Positions 32,940 to 45,056 are shown, numbered from the stretch's first letter. The stretch is DNA of 64,000 nucleotides from Triatoma infestans (GCA_011037195.1 JAAEAF010002345.1:1-64000), one strand, 5' to 3'. Numbers and translations are program-made. Notes: generated by a model not told the origin, from the letters alone.

Positions 32940-34845
32940 AAACGAAGACGGGGATGTTAGACCGCTTGTGAAAACTAAATGGAACAAAATGAAGTTGTGA
33001 GATTTATCGTTTTTTTTAAGTTTTTTTTTTCGAGTTAGGGAACGTTCACTTACACACATAGAGAGTTCTCTATAAACCAGAAGTTATATACTCGTAGGAA
33101 AGAGGGTGAAAAATAAGTTTTTCCCATAAAACTAAATCTGAAAATCTGATATCAGCGTATTTTTCTTCCTCAAGAAGTGAATAAATATATATTTTACGAA
33201 AGGATTAGATTCAATTTAGTTTTTATTTTTCTCTTTTTTTATTATAGTCTCTCTCTCTCTCATTCTCTCTCTCCCTCTCTTTCTCTCTTTCTGTCTCACA
33301 CATACATCCACACTTCATATGTAAATATATACTGAATACAAACTATTGTTATATTTAGTAATAGTAGAATATCTATATCACAAGTGTTGAGAATGTTGGA
33401 GAAAGTTGATCGGCCGACATTTTTCCATGCTGGGCTTGTGCCTCTGTTGTTTGGTGGTGGGGTTGGAGGCGGCAACGAAGGTATAGCTCTTCTCTTCTCA
33501 CTCTAGCACAGGCAGTAGTGTATATATTTATATACATAGCGTTTCCTGTCTGGATCTTCAATACTAATACTATACAATACTCATTCGCTGTTTCTCTTTC
33601 TATCTGTCTGTCTCTCTCTCACTATCCAGCCATTTTATTCGGGTAGAAAACAAATGCGAATTCAATGCTGCAATATAGGCAATAGAAAGAGAGGATCAGC
33701 GAAGAGGGGTAAAAGAGAGCGTGAGAGAGATAGAGCCTGCAAGGGGGTTTCAACTCAGCGTTCTGTCTCTATAGAAATGTGTATATATTTTGAGAAGGAT
33801 ATATTTCGGATGGGTGGAGGGCTAAAGTTAGGGTTTGAGATGGTTAGGTTGGTCTAGACTGGGGGAGGGGTAAATGTTGCCCGGCCTCGCTATATAGCAA
33901 TATAATAAATGTGTATACTATATTGCTTGTAAGGCAATCAATCGCCGAGCTTTCTACTATTGTTCCACACAAAGACACACACGTATCCATATATTGCGAT
34001 ATTGTACACACGCACACTGATACTCCCATCTACACTAACTTTTACTTGTCCATATCATTCGGCACTGTTCGACCCCCCTGCCACATACACACATACTTTT
34101 TTTCCCGGGGGCCTCCGCATTCACAACTATTAGGACTCTACCTTCATAGATATATATATAAAAACACAGCTCTCAGCCACACACACACACACACACACTA
34201 CACTCGCACGTATAGCCAATATAATTCCGGATTGGGGTTGGCAGCAGCAAAACGTACAGGAAAGCGCTGTCAAAACAAGGTTCCCCCTTTTGCGGCGCAT
34301 CTACTTGTGTCTTATATTTGTTTGTACTTATTGATTCCCCTTTAGGGTTTATTTGAACGACAGATTGTATATATATACTATACTCCTCTAACTCCCAGTT
34401 CTTACCCGCCACTATCTCCTTACACTATTCACCCAATAAAGTCCCTTCTTATTACCCGACTATATTATACTTCCTTCTTCCAATACTTCTTATAAAAAAA
34501 AAAAAATTATTCCCAATTGATAAACAGCAGAAGTACCAACAGTTTGCATCCAACAACTCCAAGCAACTACATTATATACTGAATTTTCGAGTGTGATTTG
34601 GGGAAATAGAGTCCAATATATTTAGGTTATTCAAATTCTTCAAAAAAAGAATTTCTCTTAATCTTATAACAATAACAATAATGTAAACTATAAAACATAT
34701 TCTCTTTAAACTAAAATTTTACATATTACAGGTAATTATATTATGGGCCAATAGAGCGCACTAAAAAACCCTGAACCAACTGCATATAATATTTGAAATT
34801 GGACGCCACAAAATTCCGCGCAACTATTTCAAATCTTTTCTTTCT
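32940..34845. other. Intergenic with CT and AC runs, no gene supported
   Basis: CT-rich tracts lie at 33247-33293 and 33590-33622, a GA-rich stretch at 33675-33735 and (CA)n at 34180-34198. AATAAA occurs at 34435 near a slightly GC-richer stretch. Overlapping short open frames (33373-34412) show no domain. A host gene UTR is possible but not shown. Confidence 0.45.
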
Positions 34846-34849
34846 TTTT

Positions 34850-35115
34850 TTGTAAAAATGTTTCAAATCTAAGCGTTCAGTAAAGTCGCACTTCCGGTTG
34901 ATGGATTTGACCGAACCCTTCGGGTCATGAAATACCAAGTTTGAGCGCGGCAGTTTTTACTTTTTGGGTTATTTTGAGTTCACACAGGCTAATCACTAAA
35001 AACATTTTTTTGCGCTTAGCGAACCTTAAAATACGTATTTCCGGTGAAAACTCAATATTGAAAATTCGAAACGATGACAATACTTTCTCTTACCAGGTGT
35101 AAACGAAAGTAATAA
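34850..35115 (-). repeat. REP-A copy, 5' half, reverse orientation
   Basis: CAGTAAAGTCGCACTTCCGG then TTGATGGATTTGACCG, TACGTATTTCCGGTGAAAAC and the terminal ACTTTCTCTTAC-CAGGT-GTAAACGAAAGT at 35083-35111. Confidence 0.85.
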
Positions 35116-35419
35116 ATAAAAAAAGTAAACTTCTTTTAATATAATTCTCACTTCTATTTTGAGTTATAATAATCTCTATAAACTTGGAATTTTTATTCAG
35201 AGTTTAGTTACACCCTGATATAAACTAGTGAATACACATTATTTAGTATTCATGTCACGCAATACTTGAATGTGATGACATTTTAATATAGCACCGAAAT
35301 TAAATAGCATTTGTACATCCTTGTTTCCTCATAAAATGAAAAAGTGTTTTTTACTAGAAAAAAAAATGCGATAGCTTCAAATTTGTACGGTTAGGGATTT
35401 CAAGTAAAGAATGTTGGAG

Positions 35420-35900
35420 CTATTTTCGAACACACTGAGAAATACTGAGAAACCCACACTATTAAGTACGGTCTTCCCGGTTAACTGGTTTTTCTTCCAT
35501 CTTGGAACTTTTAGCAATGCATCTAATGTAACTTCCTTATTTTATATAGTTGGTAAGAACCGTATATTCTACTGAATAATTCTTTAAAAATAGATTTTTC
35601 TGAAAAACGATTTCAAATAAAAGTAATACGCATTATTATGTATGCAGATGGTATGCATACTAAAAACGTTGGGTCCATTTTTACTTTATTTTTTTTTTTT
35701 TCTTTTATACACTGTCGCGAAAACTTATGAAGAACAAACCATTCAGTAATGCCGCACTTGCGATAGATGGATTCTAACCAAAACACCTTCAAATAGTTGC
35801 AATGATTGAACCTAAACGGAATATCAAATTTGAGGTTGCACAGATTTTCGCTAAACATGATTTTTCATTTCACGTAGTAACAGAAAGTATTGCGATCATT
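35420..35900 (-). repeat. REP-A copy, reverse orientation, diverged
   Basis: CTTCCCGGTTAACTGGTTTT near 35475, then TAATGCCGCACTTGCGATAG and GAACCTAAACGGAATATCAA occur in the order found in the 34.85-kb copy. It is followed by GTAGTAACAGAAAGTATTGC, a piece of the left end. Confidence 0.65.
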
Positions 35901-36147
35901 ACAAATTTTCAATCGTTTTTTTCAATCTATTTATACCTGTGCAGTTAGCACTAGCAAGTTTAATGGAAATCGATACAGACATTTTCGAGAAAATTCCCCC
36001 TCCCCAGAGGGAGATAATATCGCATCTTAACAGCAGTAAGACATTTTACTTATATAGATTCTTATACGGGCAAACACCCTTTTCACAATATTCGTAATAG
36101 TAAATAGAAAAAGCAAACCAAAACAATAAACATATAAATATAAAATC

Positions 36148-36250
36148 ATAATATATAATACAATTACAAGAAATATATAATATATAATACAATTACAAGA
36201 AATATATAATATATAATACAATTACAAGAAATATATAATATATAATACAA
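36148..36250. repeat. 29-bp AT-rich tandem repeat, ~3.5 copies
   Basis: ATAATATATAATACAATTAC plus AAGAAATAT repeats head to tail. Confidence 0.9.
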
Positions 36251-36746
36251 ATATAAAAAAGATAATATAAGAATATAAAATTTAAAATATACATCTAAAT
36301 ATATATGCATATTCTACATACTCATCTACATCTTACACACTAAATACTGAATACTGAAACTATAAAATAAAATTATGAAAATTCAAAAAATAAACAATAA
36401 AAAATAAAAATACGATAAATATTGAATAATTATTCATAAAAATGTAAAAAATGATATACAATGATAAATTATTATACAATGCCTTTTGAGTTGGATTGAC
36501 AATATGAATATTATTAGTGAACACTTGATTGGTTAGCCACTTCATCCTAGGTCAGGTCTGTTTTGAACGTAAGAAGTTTTGGAATATGGAACATTGAATA
36601 TGTGAAATAATCTGGTGTGGGTTGTGTGGATTCGGTAGTGTAACTGTTCAAGCAAGTAAGGACTACTGATTTTTTGTGGTGGTTGGTTCCGCAGAACTGG
36701 AAAGCATCAGAGACATTTTCCGTGGTAGCCTACTTCATTTTGTGGT

Positions 36747-36784
36747 CATCGACCGGTTTCGGGCGTTCGCCCATCTTCAGGATG
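36747..36784 (-). ncRNA. Hammerhead-ribozyme-like motif, minus strand
   Basis: Read on the minus strand: CATC (stem I), CTGAAGA core, one T, GGGC-GAAC-GCCC (stem II), GAAA, C-CG-G (very short stem III), TC, then GATG closing stem I. This matches the CUGANGA...GAAA...UH core with a minimal stem III, as known for hammerheads of Penelope-like elements. The extra T before stem II and the 1-2 bp stem III make self-cleavage uncertain. Confidence 0.5.
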
Positions 36785-37250
36785 CGTTTTTCAGACAGTG
36801 TGAAAACACAGACTTGCACAGAGCAAATTCAGTTTACACACTGACTAGTGTTGTTTTTAATTGTATTTAAAACTAAACTCTTAAACTAGGTCAAGGGGTA
36901 TGGTGATGGTAACAGGGTGGGAAAAAACAATTTTAAATTATGTTAGTTTAAATCGTTATTTAATTTAATTTCAAATTTATTTTTATTTTTATTTTGTTTA
37001 TTTTATTTTGATTAGTTAATTGTAAAGTGAATTTCCCTCCAACAACAGACTGTAAAAATTAGACCCCCACGTGTTGTTTCCATTTTAAGGAAAATTTGCC
37101 TTAAACACGTGTTTTTTCCCACCCAGTTACCATCACCATACCCCTTGACCCAGTTTAAGAGTTTAGTTTTAAATACAATAAAAACACCAGTCAGTGTGTA
37201 AACTGAATTTGCTCTGTGCAAGTCTGTGTTGTCACACTGTCTGAAAAACG

Positions 37251-37288
37251 CATCCTGAAGATGGGCGAACGCCCGAAACCGGTCGATG
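37251..37288 (+). ncRNA. Hammerhead-ribozyme-like motif, plus strand
   Basis: Mirror copy of the motif in the left arm: CATC 37251-37254, CTGAAGA 37255-37261, GGGC 37263-37266 pairing with GCCC 37271-37274, GAAA 37275-37278, then CCGGTC and GATG 37285-37288 pairing with the first CATC. The predicted cleavage would follow GTC at 37284. All paired positions are exact complements. Confidence 0.5.
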
Positions 37289-37329
37289 ACCACAAAATGA
37301 AGCAGGTTACCACGGAAAATGTCTCTGAT

Positions 37330-38530
37330 TTTTAGAAATAGTTCGACAAATTTGTAAGGGTGCAGTTGAGATTAAGACAGGTGCTCCAAGTAATCTGAGT
37401 ATTGCACGTGATTTTGTGTATATATATATATAATTTATTGATTTCTTTAAAAATTATTGCTGGATATTTTAATTATACTCTTATAAGAAACTGATACTCT
37501 TATAAGAGAATTTATATGTTTGATGAAAAGAGAGAATATGTTTTAACAGAGTTGGGCAAAACAGTAATCATAAATTAGATTGGTGACTAATAATCTGTAT
37601 TTCTAGTGACTAACGAATACAGATTGATCAGTTTAAAAAAAAGTCACTAATAAAAAATGTTGATTAGTCAGTTCAAAATTTGACTAAACGAATGATTAGT
37701 CAATCACTTTTAAAAAAGAGATTGATTAGTCTCAGATTTGATGTAATTCTTAAGTCACTTTTTTTTATTGAAGTGATTAACGTAAAAACTGATTAATGAG
37801 TAAAAAATGTAATTAAATGTACACATTTTCGTGCGCACTGCTTCTGAAAATAAAGACCTCTGAAGTAAGAGAGAAAAAAGGAAATTAGCAACAATATTTC
37901 ATAAATTTATTTGATCTTTCACGAGTACTGCAGCACAGAACGGCAAGAAAAAACAATAGAAACAAACCAGAAAGAAAATAAGGTGCATAGCAAACTACGC
38001 TTGTATGCAGTAATATCCATAAGTATTATTATTTTTGGCATAGGTTTTCACAACAGCCAGCGCTGTAGATGCAGGAGGTCTAATCTCATGATAACTTCAC
38101 AATCTCCATATCTCTATAATGTCTGAATACAGTATAATTTGGATGAAACTTCATTTCATATCTGTTAGTAGATCATTTACTCGTAGATCAGGAATATACT
38201 AGTTTCATGTCTATATTCTTAGAGAATATAATTTATATTGGTAATGAGCTTGCAAGTATTGTAAAGCTCTTTAAATAATCTGTTCCTTTTGTGCGACATT
38301 GATGAAGCAGCCAAAATCTATAACTGCCCTAATTGTTGATCTATAAAATGATAAAGATACATCCGGATCTCCACCTATTTTTTGTGAAAGATCGACTAAT
38401 TATTTAAACATTTTATAGCCTAAATTCATTATTTTGTTTATCTTTTTTAATGAATATCATTATTCAATTTTGTTTTATATTCATGATTTCAATATTATTC
38501 GTTTTTTCACAAATGAGAGAGTTATCTTTC
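37330..38530. other. Intergenic; cluster of GATTAGTCA-like words
   Basis: Between about 37570 and 37800 the words GACTAAT, GATTAGTCA and AGTGACTAA recur on both strands about ten times in AT-rich DNA. A TA run lies at 37419-37431. No gene is seen; the open frame at 37911-38126 has no domain. Confidence 0.5.
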
Positions 38531-38535
38531 AATAG

Positions 38536-38740
38536 GGCGCATTGGAGTAGTGGACAGCCCTAATTGTCCTCTATGCGGGATTGAAGACATGAACGCAGGT
38601 GACAGCACCTCCTTCGTTGTGCAGGTTTGGAAGATGTATAGAAGAATGACTTGGACGATCGCGAATACGCGAGCACAAGGCGCGGAATGATGAGTGGTCA
38701 GTAAGGGAGCGGGCGTTAAAATTTTTTTATCAATTAATTT
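38536..38740 (+). pseudogene. LINE C-terminal Cys/His tail relic
   Basis: VDSPNCPLCGIEDMNA in one frame continues as HLLRCAGLEDV in another and then NDLDDREYA. Together they resemble the CPLC...H.L..C tail that ends many LINE ORF2 proteins. A frameshift and an in-frame stop are present. Confidence 0.65.
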
Positions 38741-38959
38741 GCTAGAATTCAATTGTTGCATAACTAAATAAATAGTCGTTCAACTGGAGCAAAGGAAGGC
38801 AAAGGTGGACTTATACTTAATTATATTTGTTTGGCCGACGTACACTCATATTTGACAGTTTTCAATTTTGCGTTTGTTGACTCCATAGCCTCCAGGTTGT
38901 ACGACAGGCCAGCTCCCTGTCTACGCAAAAAACATACTCTGCTAAAAGGTCAAATAATG

Positions 38960-39147
38960 CAAAGAAAACCGGATTAGTAAATGGTAGAAGACAACGGCAT
39001 CGGAAACGGCTATTGAGATTTGGAACATGGAATGTCCGCAGTCTCTATAACAAGAGAGAGGAAGTGGAGAGGGAGTTAGAGAGAAGTAATTTGGACATGC
39101 TGGTTCTGACCGAGACAAAAAAGAAAGGAAAAGAACACATACACTGA
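38960..39147 (+). pseudogene. LINE endonuclease N-terminal fragment
   Basis: The frame reads RLLRFGTWNVRSLYNKREEV and continues ERELERSNLDMLVLTETKKK before a stop at 39145. GTWNVRSL and LTETK are the first two motifs (catalytic Asn and Glu) of the apurinic-type endonuclease found in RTE/CR1-like LINEs. The rest of the domain is missing. Confidence 0.75.
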
Positions 39148-39267
39148 TTTAGTGTACTAACAATGTTGTAGTACATTAAATTTTATCGATTTTGTCAAAA
39201 ATTTAATTCGTATGATCGGATAGTAGCAGCTAACTTTAAAGATCATGTTTAAAGTTTTACTGACTTC

Positions 39268-39295
39268 TTATATATATATATATATATATATATAT
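39268..39295. repeat. (TA)n microsatellite at a LINE 5' junction
   Basis: About 13 TA units immediately before the truncated R1-like copy. Confidence 0.85.
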
Positions 39296-39299
39296 ACAA

Positions 39300-40370
39300 C
39301 CCAGGTTTGGAACCGGAAATCATTTTTGAGAATACTTCAGAATACTCAAATTTTAGGCTACAGATCTATAGGATGGCAGTAAGAAGAACGGTAAGGTTGG
39401 TTGTGCATTTGTGGTCTATGGCGAAGAATTCTTGGCAAAAAGGTTTCGCTTGCGAAACAATGTTCCAATAATCAAGCTGAACCTCTGGCCATATTAAACT
39501 GTTTGGAATGGCTTGTTAACAGTGCCTTTTCGCCGAATAATCCCCTCGACCAATCTGCTTTAGAACAAGTAATCATCAGAAGGGACAGCCAAGTAGCTCT
39601 GGATTCCATAAACGATCAAAACAACCATATGCATTTGGCAGCAAGGATTCGGCGTGCTCTGATAAAACTTTAGCCAAGACAATTTAGGTTGGCGTTCAAT
39701 AAAATGCAGGCTCATGCTGGTGAAGTAGGGGATGAAAGGGCTGATATGTTGGCAAAGCAAGGGGCTGAAGATGAGAATTTACCGCTTTCCTTCGAATTTG
39801 CTCCTAAGACTTATGTAGCCTACTTATGGAAACAGAGAATGCTACAGGAATGGGAGCAGTATTGGTCAAGAAAAGAAAAAGGAATTCACACCAAAGAATT
39901 TTTCCCTGCTATAATCTCATGAATAAAGTCTAAAATTACGATAACCTACAAAACAACGCAACTGCTCTCTGGGCATGGACGAAACAGGGTATATCTTCAT
40001 CGTTTCCATATACTGCCAAATCCAGTATGTCCTTGTGACTATTTTCGTGGCAAACATGGGAACACATCATATTTCAATGTGGACTGTTTGAAGCAGAAAG
40101 AGCTACTCTAATAAGGAATCTTATTACTAGGGGTTTCAGGTGGCCACCAGCGAAATGTGACTTAGTGAGTGACAGTGAATTGTGTGGATTTTTCGAACAG
40201 TTTATTAATACAGCAGACTTTAATATTTTATAATTATATAATTTACAATTTTATAGTATATTATTTATTACATGTAAATTTTATTGTAATTTTATATACT
40301 AAAATGGAATCATAAGTGCATGTAATATTTGTAAGTGGAACATGCAGTAAATAAAGGAAATTTAAAACAA
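39300..40370 (+). mobile_element. 5'-truncated R1-like LINE: RNase H end and 3' UTR
   Basis: From about 39306 the frames read GLEPEIIFENTSEYSNF, DGSKKNGKVGCAFVVY, CSNNQAEPLAILNCLEWL and then KMQAHAGEVGDERADMLAKQ, the RNase H domain of an R1-like element, followed by the GHGRNRVYLHRF tail. Frameshifts lie near 39455, 39670 and 39920. A 3' UTR of about 150 bp ends in AATAAAGGAAATTTAAAAC at about 40350-40368. The next element begins within 20 bases. Confidence 0.8.
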
Positions 40371-40389
40371 ACACAAACACACACACAAG

Positions 40390-41407
40390 ATGGCGGACGA
40401 TAATGAACATCGTTTTCATAGTGCGCTTGATTCTTTAAGAAATGTGGCTTCTATCAGTGGAAACTTGAAAAAAGAATTAAGAAACAATATTTGTGAAATC
40501 ATAAAAGGGTTTACTGAAGTGCATGAAAGATATAAACAGAAAATTCGGGAATTGAAAGAAAAAACAGTATCGGTTGAATTACCTAAACAACACAAGGCCA
40601 CTTATGCAGAAATTATATCTACTTCAAAAAACCTTTGGAAAATATCAACAAAAAGGTAACTTTTAAAGCTATTATAAAACCTAAGTTCGAGCTGAACAAT
40701 GAGGAAACAAAAATGTTAGTTAAACAAAACATAAATCCGTGCAGGTTACAAATTGGTGTTGAGAATCTTAGAAGTATTTCGGGTGGCAGATTACTAGTAG
40801 AATGTTCAAACAAGTCTGATATTGAAATTCTGTGTAAAGAAATTGATAAATCTTGTGGAGATAAACTACAAGCCCAGGAAATTAGGAATTTTTACCTCGT
40901 TTAAAAGTATGTAACATTCCAGAGGAGGTTACATTGGACAATGCTGTTGACATTTTAAAATTACAAAATTCTGAGTTAATCGGTAATAGTGATACTATTT
41001 TAGCAAAGAGCTTATTAACAAACAAAAGTAACAATAGATTTCTAATTATAGAAGTTAATTCAAGCTTACGTAAAAAACTCCTTGAAAATAAAATCAAAAT
41101 GATATGGAATATTTGTAGAGTTGTGGATCATATTTCAGTTTTGCGATGTTTTAAATGTTCAAAATATAATCATTCACAGGCCCAATGTCGTGGCACTCCT
41201 TCATGTCCCTTACGTTCCGAAAATCACACTTTAAAAGAATGTAAAATCTCGGCCAATCTATATGCTTGTATAAACTGTATTCAGTTTAACAAACATTGCA
41301 GGTCAGATAGGCAAGTAAATACTAAACACAGCGCGTTTGACTCAGCTTGTCAATGTTATGTTTATCAGATAGAAAGAAAAATAAACAACATAGACTATGG
41401 GAAGTAA
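40390..41407 (+). pseudogene. R1-like LINE ORF1 (gag-like) with CCHC knuckle, two frameshifts
   Basis: The frame opens MADDNEHRFHSAL, shifts near 40630 into NINKKVTFKAIIKPKF and again near 40895 into VCNIPEEVTLDN, ending at 41407. The last part carries CFKCSKYNHSQAQC, a proper C-X2-C-X4-H-X4-C knuckle, plus a further Cys/His cluster (CPLRSENHTLKEC). The product would bind the element RNA. About 340 residues in total, typical for ORF1. Confidence 0.8.
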
Positions 41408-41446
41408 TTATATAGTAAATAATAGCGGCTGTTTTATTAAAAATTA

Positions 41447-44400
41447 GAATAAACATTTGAAAATTGTTCAAATAAATTTACGTAAATCCCCCCATAGAGC
41501 TTATACATGTCTTTCTAATTTCATTTCTGTTAATCAAATCAACGTCGCACTTTTATAGGAGCCTTATACAATTCACAATAAAATTGCTGGATTTCCAAAA
41601 TATTTTAATATTTTTCAAAAAGGAATAAGCAGAATAAGAGCTGCTATACTTGTCATTAATAAAGAATTAGATGTTATATTGAATTCACAGGCAAGTAACG
41701 AAGACCGCTTACTAGTGGAGGTATCTAAGGGTAGTTCGCATGTTGGTTGGCAAGTGTATACGTGGCGTATGAGACTGACTTGCGCGGTTTAGATGAACTA
41801 CTTCGCACTTCCTCATCACGTCTGTTGATTGGCATGGACAGTCATGCCAGATCTTGTTTATGGCACGATCACCGCTCTAATCAGAGAGGAGAGCTACTTG
41901 AGGAGTACGTAGTTTCTAAATCGTTACTTGTTGTAAATAAACCTCTCGATATACCAACATTTCAAACCATTACTGTTTAAAATAACTATTGTTACAGGAG
42001 CTATGTTACCATATGTTTCTGATTGGAACCTACCTCTCGAGGAAAGCCTATCGGACCATAAGTATTTGACATATAACATAGCTTTAGAACCTTGTAAACA
42101 AACTTCTTGGTTTAATTCATGTTATAAGTTTCACACGAAGAAAGCCGATTGGATGGCATTTGTGCTCTGTTTATGTAAAAATGTTAATATTCTTTTAAAA
42201 ATGCCAAATATCCACAAAAAGGAATTGAACTGCAATTTAACTACATTTACTAAAGAATCACCCGATTTCGAAGCAAGTGTTGAACTCTTTTATGATAATA
42301 TGGTGAATGCTTGTAAGAAAACAATGCCTATTGTCTTTAAGACGCGGAAAACATATAAAAGAACAGTTAGCTGGTGGAGCGATGAGTTGGATCTTCTTAG
42401 AAAACGAGTTAATGCTTTGAGGCGGTTATACCAGCAAACATATTACAATCAAGAACTTAGATTAACAAGGAAAAAGAATTATTTTGACACTAGACGAGAA
42501 TATGCGAAAAAATTAAAACTAGCAAAATTAGAATCCTGGAAGAATTTTTGCTCCTCAGACAACCCATGGAGTTTTCAGTACAAACTGGCAGCAGGTAAGC
42601 TAAGGCCACAAGCATGTATCTCAACACTAAAAAAGACTAATGGGGAATATACAAAGAACTTGGACGAAACTGTTGATGTTATCTTGGATAAGTTGGTTCC
42701 GGGCGATAATTTCGATTTGGATAATCCTTTACATGTTCAAATAAGGAATGAAGGGAAAGAAGACATTTTTACGAAAGACGACTTACTCTTCACTGATGGT
42801 GAAGTGGAAAGAGCGTTGAAAGGGCTTAATCCAAATAAAGCACCAGGATCGGATGGCTTAACGGGTAAAATACTTCTAGAGGTGTACCGTATATTTCCAA
42901 CTGTTATTAACTTCATTTATAAAGAATGTTTGGTCCAAGGTGTATTTCCTAAATGTTGGAAAAGAAGCGAACTTATATTATTAGAAAAAATAGGAAAAAG
43001 TGATTCAACCGATCCACCAAAATTTAGACCAATAAGTTTATTGCCGGTGGCTGGTAAGTACTTGAGAGGCTAATGATGGACCGTAAAATGCATCATGTTA
43101 ATTCCAATCGTTATCTTTCAAATAACCAGTTCGGTTTCAGACCACAAACCTTCACAATAGACGCCCTAAGGTCTGTAGCTGATTTCGTTCAAAAATATTT
43201 GGACATTCATTACGACGTTATGCCGTTATATCATTTCATTGGACGTCAGTGGAGCTTTTGAAACCGCTTGGTGGCCATCTATCGTAAAAAGTTTGAAAAG
43301 GTTTGATTGCCCTAGAAATCTTTATGTGTTATCTAAAAATTACTTTTCAGATCGCCAGGCTACTATAAGGCTAAATTCCATTGTCCGGACTTCCCGGGTC
43401 ACTAAGGGCTGCCCTCAAGGCTCGTGCTGTGGTCCGGGTTTCTGGGTCATTATGTATGATTCTCTTCTTAAGTTGAGATATCCACCACATTCACGTGCCA
43501 TTGCTTTTGCCGACGACTTCCTAATAATGGTAGCTGGAGTAAATTCACTGGAGATGGAAGCGATTGCTAATAGTATTTTATTTCAGGTTGAACACTGGGC
43601 TAATGAAACAAAATTATCTTTAATAAGGATAAGACTGATGCACTAGTTATCACTAGAAGACATCGTGAGTTAGAGGATTTGGCGATTTATTTAGGTGGCG
43701 AAAAAATCAACTTGGTTGAAAAACTCAAATACCTGGGAGTCACATTTGATAGGAAGTTGAGCTGGGTGGGATGCCCATATACAAAACTTGTGTGATAAAA
43801 GCTTGAAGTTTGTAAATATGTTGTCAAGGGTAGCCAAGGTTCATTGGGGCTTGGGTAGTGAAGCTTTAAAAACAATATATAAGGGAGCATTTCTACCTCA
43901 ACTTTTCTATGCAGCACCCGTTTGGCAAGCGGCCCTTGACGTGAAGAAGAATCAAAAGAAATTGGAAAGGATTCATCGATTATTTTTATTAAGATTAATA
44001 AAAGGGTATCGCACTATTTCGTAAACGCGGCTTGTATAGTCGCTGGCGTAAAACCTAATTGTATACAATTAAAAGAACTACTTACCGTCGAAATGGCTAA
44101 GAATCGTTATACGGAAGCACCATTTATTGGTGCGCGGCTTGACGCCCCAATTGATTACAAATCATGGCAACACCCAGCAAAAATTCCGTTAATAAAGACT
44201 GATTTGGACTTAAATTTTGATACGGAAATCTATACATATAAGAATGGAGTAATGTTGGTTGCGCATTTGTGGCTCTTCGAGGGAAAGAAGTGATTGGTCA
44301 GGACAATTTCGGCTGCATTCACATTGTAGCAATAATCAGGCGGAGCAGCTTGCAATACTTAAGGCGATTGAATGGCTGGAGGGCTTAGGTGAGAAGGTGA

Positions 44401-45056
44401 AATTTGCAACAGTCGGATTACTCTTGAATCGCTCGGCAATTCCCACAGCCATCAACCTCTTATTGAGGGGAGTCGAAGACATCTCACGAGTCTGCAGCAG
44501 TGTTGTGTTGTTTCTTTTTCATCGGTGAAAGCTCATGTTGGTATGGCGGGTAAAGAGATGACGGATCAATTGGCGAAAGTTGCATCAAGAGATTTTCGGA
44601 ATATGTGCAGTTACGATAATTTTCCTTTATCTGTCATAAAAACATGGGCTCATTTACGTAGTCTGGATGAATGGGAGTCGATATGGAATAGTTCCTGCAC
44701 TGGAGCACTCACAAGGCAATTCTTCCCAACAGTCCAGCATCGCCAGAATTTTCATCACTTCCGGACTACCTACAAGATAACACAAATTCTTACAGGCCAT
44801 GGTAGATTGAAAGCATATCTCCATCGCTTTCAAATCATTGATAACCCAGCATATAATGCGATGCGGCTTCTCCGCAGACAGTCGATCACCTTCTGTGGTA
44901 CTGCAGTGAACTTGAAGCAGCAAGAGCCCCACTTTTACGCGCAATGATCACTCGAGGACTGACTTGGCCCCCATCTAAGTATTTCTTACTTCGGCCTGAT
45001 CTTTACAAATATTTCAAGGATCTTGTAACACAAATTTTTATTTACTTGGGAGATTA
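41447..45056 (+). pseudogene. R1-like LINE ORF2: endonuclease - RT - RNase H, many frameshifts
   Basis: The expected start region (KIVQINLRKSPHRAY) lacks an ATG. A TAG at 41558-41560 falls right before EPYT, where the catalytic Glu sits. EN continues with MDSHARS (His in place of the usual Asn) and LSDHK. RT (42.8-43.6 kb) shows NKAPGSDGL, FRPISLLP, NQFGFR, LDVSGAFE and the FADD box at about 43510-43521, with frame changes near 43065, 43235 and 43625. In RNase H the first DGS motif is missing (IYTYKNG near 44230), while CSNNQAE and WVKAHVGMAGKE survive. The tail GHGRLKAYLHRF and a Cys/His motif end near 45056. It cannot be functional as read. Confidence 0.85.

Larger units (their letters stand above)
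36706..37329. repeat. Foldback element with two opposed hammerhead-like motifs
   Basis: The left arm 36706-36928 and right arm 37111-37329 are reverse complements with a few differences, separated by 182 bp. The arms start ATCAGAGACATTTTCCGTGG and include the CGAAACCGGTCGATG-type motif. The short open frames read through the arms are by-products. A shorter, more decayed relative is at 56685-56922. Confidence 0.9.
40378..45056 (+). mobile_element. R1-like LINE, nearly full length, decayed
   Basis: It starts after an ACACAAACACACACAC stretch (40371-40386) with the ORF1 ATG at 40390, and ends near 45056 where an A/AAT-rich tail begins. ORF1 has a CCHC knuckle; ORF2 has EN, RT, RNase H and a Cys/His tail, all broken by frameshifts. 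The 39.3-40.37 kb and 55.17-56.2 kb fragments belong to the same group. Confidence 0.85.

Noticed and set aside
33373..34412. Overlapping short frames on both strands near CT and AC tracts
   Set aside because: No domain, mutually overlapping, and composition follows the microsatellites.
36676..37293. Short open frames on both strands with VIDRFRAFAHLQDAFFRQC
   Set aside because: The same peptide arises from both arms because they are inverted copies; it translates the hammerhead-like repeat, not a protein gene.
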